A program made the position numbers and the translations under genes. Positions 63,031-64,000 of a stretch of 64,000 nt of DNA are shown here, piece after piece. The DNA is taken from NCBI RefSeq assembly GCF_019059575.1, contig NW_024881532.1:124001-188000 (forward strand), given 5' to 3'. Under the pieces are notes generated by a model. It was not told the origin of the DNA and did not search any database. It worked only from the letters and a program-made list of their open reading frames with translations. Origin of the DNA: Amphibalanus amphitrite (taxonomy: Eukaryota > Arthropoda > Thecostraca > Balanomorpha > Balanidae). Numbering within the stretch: position 1 is the first letter of the stretch; each line of letters starts with the position of its first letter.

Positions 63031-63787
63031 CCAGCTGAAGGGCCGTCTCAGCACGGCCGCGGCAGTACCGTGACCCGGGCACGGACGGCGCACCGCACCG
63101 GCCGGACCACACGTGCGGGGGTCCGCCGAGCACGCACCCCGTCAGCATGGGGAGGAAATTGGGCCGCACTGCATGCAGTGCAGAGCAAAGTTACTTAGTT
63201 GCATATTAAAGATGCTTGTGCTTTTTAATAACTGAGGCTGCTTTGGATATGGACATAGGTACCTATAAGCTATGCGTATGTTCACGAATTTGTATGTTGA
63301 ATGTTCACGTTAAGATTTGATTGGCTGCTTCGCAATAGGCACGCAAATCAGACGACCCAATATAACATAAAATAGGTAAGGTACACGACGCTGGACTAAC
63401 TACATAGCTGGTACTATACTCCATGCTTCGATTTCTAGTCTTACACATGATTCGTGCGGTGCCGCCGTTTTGCTAACGCAATGCATCAGCCGAAGGTAAT
63501 GGATGCCATTTGAGTACCTATACCGCTTTTGAGTTTTGCGCCAAGGACAAATAAGTAATACAGTGTTTGCATAGGAACAGTTTGCAACTCTGTCCAATGG
63601 AGATAGCGCAGAGACCCGCAGCATCACAGCATCTCTCTATTCAATTAAGCTCTGCTGCGTCTTATTTAGTAGGTACAGACCATGCTCGCGTTGTCTTTTG
63701 CACTGTTCATTTTCACACAATGTGTTTGCCACGCTACTCTGAAAGGAGCGGTACAATATTGTTGGCTAATAGGTAAGTGAATAAGGA
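63031..63787. other. Upstream flank, no gene seen
   Basis: Contains the GC-rich upstream region (to ~63150) of the secreted-protein gene, then AT-rich sequence. No further coding sequence is supported. Confidence 0.5.
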
Positions 63788-64000
63788 CTTTACTCCACAA
63801 GAAATCGTTCGGGTCGGAGCTTTCGAATTGTATTACAAAACTTCGTCAGCGAGTCGTAATCGGGTTCGAGGGGTATCGGTCGCAAAATTCGGTCGCAGAA
63901 TTTTGCGACCGATACCCCTCGAACCCGATTACGACTCGCTGACGAAGTTTTGTAATACAATTCGAAAGCTCCGACCCGAACGATTTCTTGTGGAGTAAAG
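63788..64000. repeat. Perfect inverted repeat, 103-bp arms
   Basis: 63788-63890 and 63898-64000 are exact reverse complements with a 7-bp centre. The palindrome reaches the last base, so the arms may extend further. It may be a foldback element or an assembly artefact. Frames across it are mirror artefacts. Confidence 0.97.

Overview
The window reads as nuclear DNA of an arthropod, most likely a crustacean (inference). It has spliced genes with short GT-AG introns, an array of the arthropod telomere unit TTAGG (25481-25627), and many non-LTR retrotransposons and terminal-inverted-repeat DNA elements. The species cannot be named from the sequence.

Region 1 (about 1262-23794, minus strand) is a huntingtin (HTT) orthologue. 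I traced 41 consecutive coding exons by hand, and every exon junction keeps the reading phase. They encode about 2,112 residues, from the start codon at 23794 to a donor at 1262. The roughly 560 C-terminal residues expected from the human protein are not visible and should lie beyond position 1. There is no polyglutamine in exon 1, but ten prolines occur in a row in the exon-8 disordered region. The introns hold an orphan USP2-like deubiquitinase exon (4445-5206), a CR1/L2-like LINE fragment, a hAT-type MITE, and a recurring kind of short tandem duplication that copies exon edges together with their splice sites. Two of these duplications create in-frame alternative acceptors.

Region 2 (about 23900-58520) is almost wholly transposons. 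The core (27539-52438) looks like one DNA transposon opened by later insertions. A tandem row of LINE copies (A 28090-37738, B 39437-45040) and related tail segments is punctuated by five copies of TTCCGAAGGA. LINE A is itself broken by a 1.9-kb TIR element and by a 2.1-kb hAT-like element with an 8-bp target duplication; the tail segment is broken by a 1.35-kb foldback element. A third, apparently intact LINE (C, 45568-52347) is flanked by a perfect 14-bp target duplication. A near-identical piece of its 5' region lies inverted at 10-597. Flanking this core are a TIR element carrying the TTAGG array, several MITEs, and a tRNA-like sequence.

Region 3 (60829-63030, minus strand) is a three-exon gene with a TATA box. 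It encodes a secreted, Ser/Thr-rich protein of 485 residues that I do not recognise. It has about fourteen short leucine-rich amphipathic segments spaced 20-41 residues apart, basic in the middle and acidic toward the C-terminus. The window ends in a perfect inverted repeat with 103-bp arms (63788-64000).

The genes do not form a pathway. HTT is a HEAT-repeat scaffold, the USP2 exon is a stray fragment, the LINE ORFs are selfish, and the secreted protein is a stand-alone gene.
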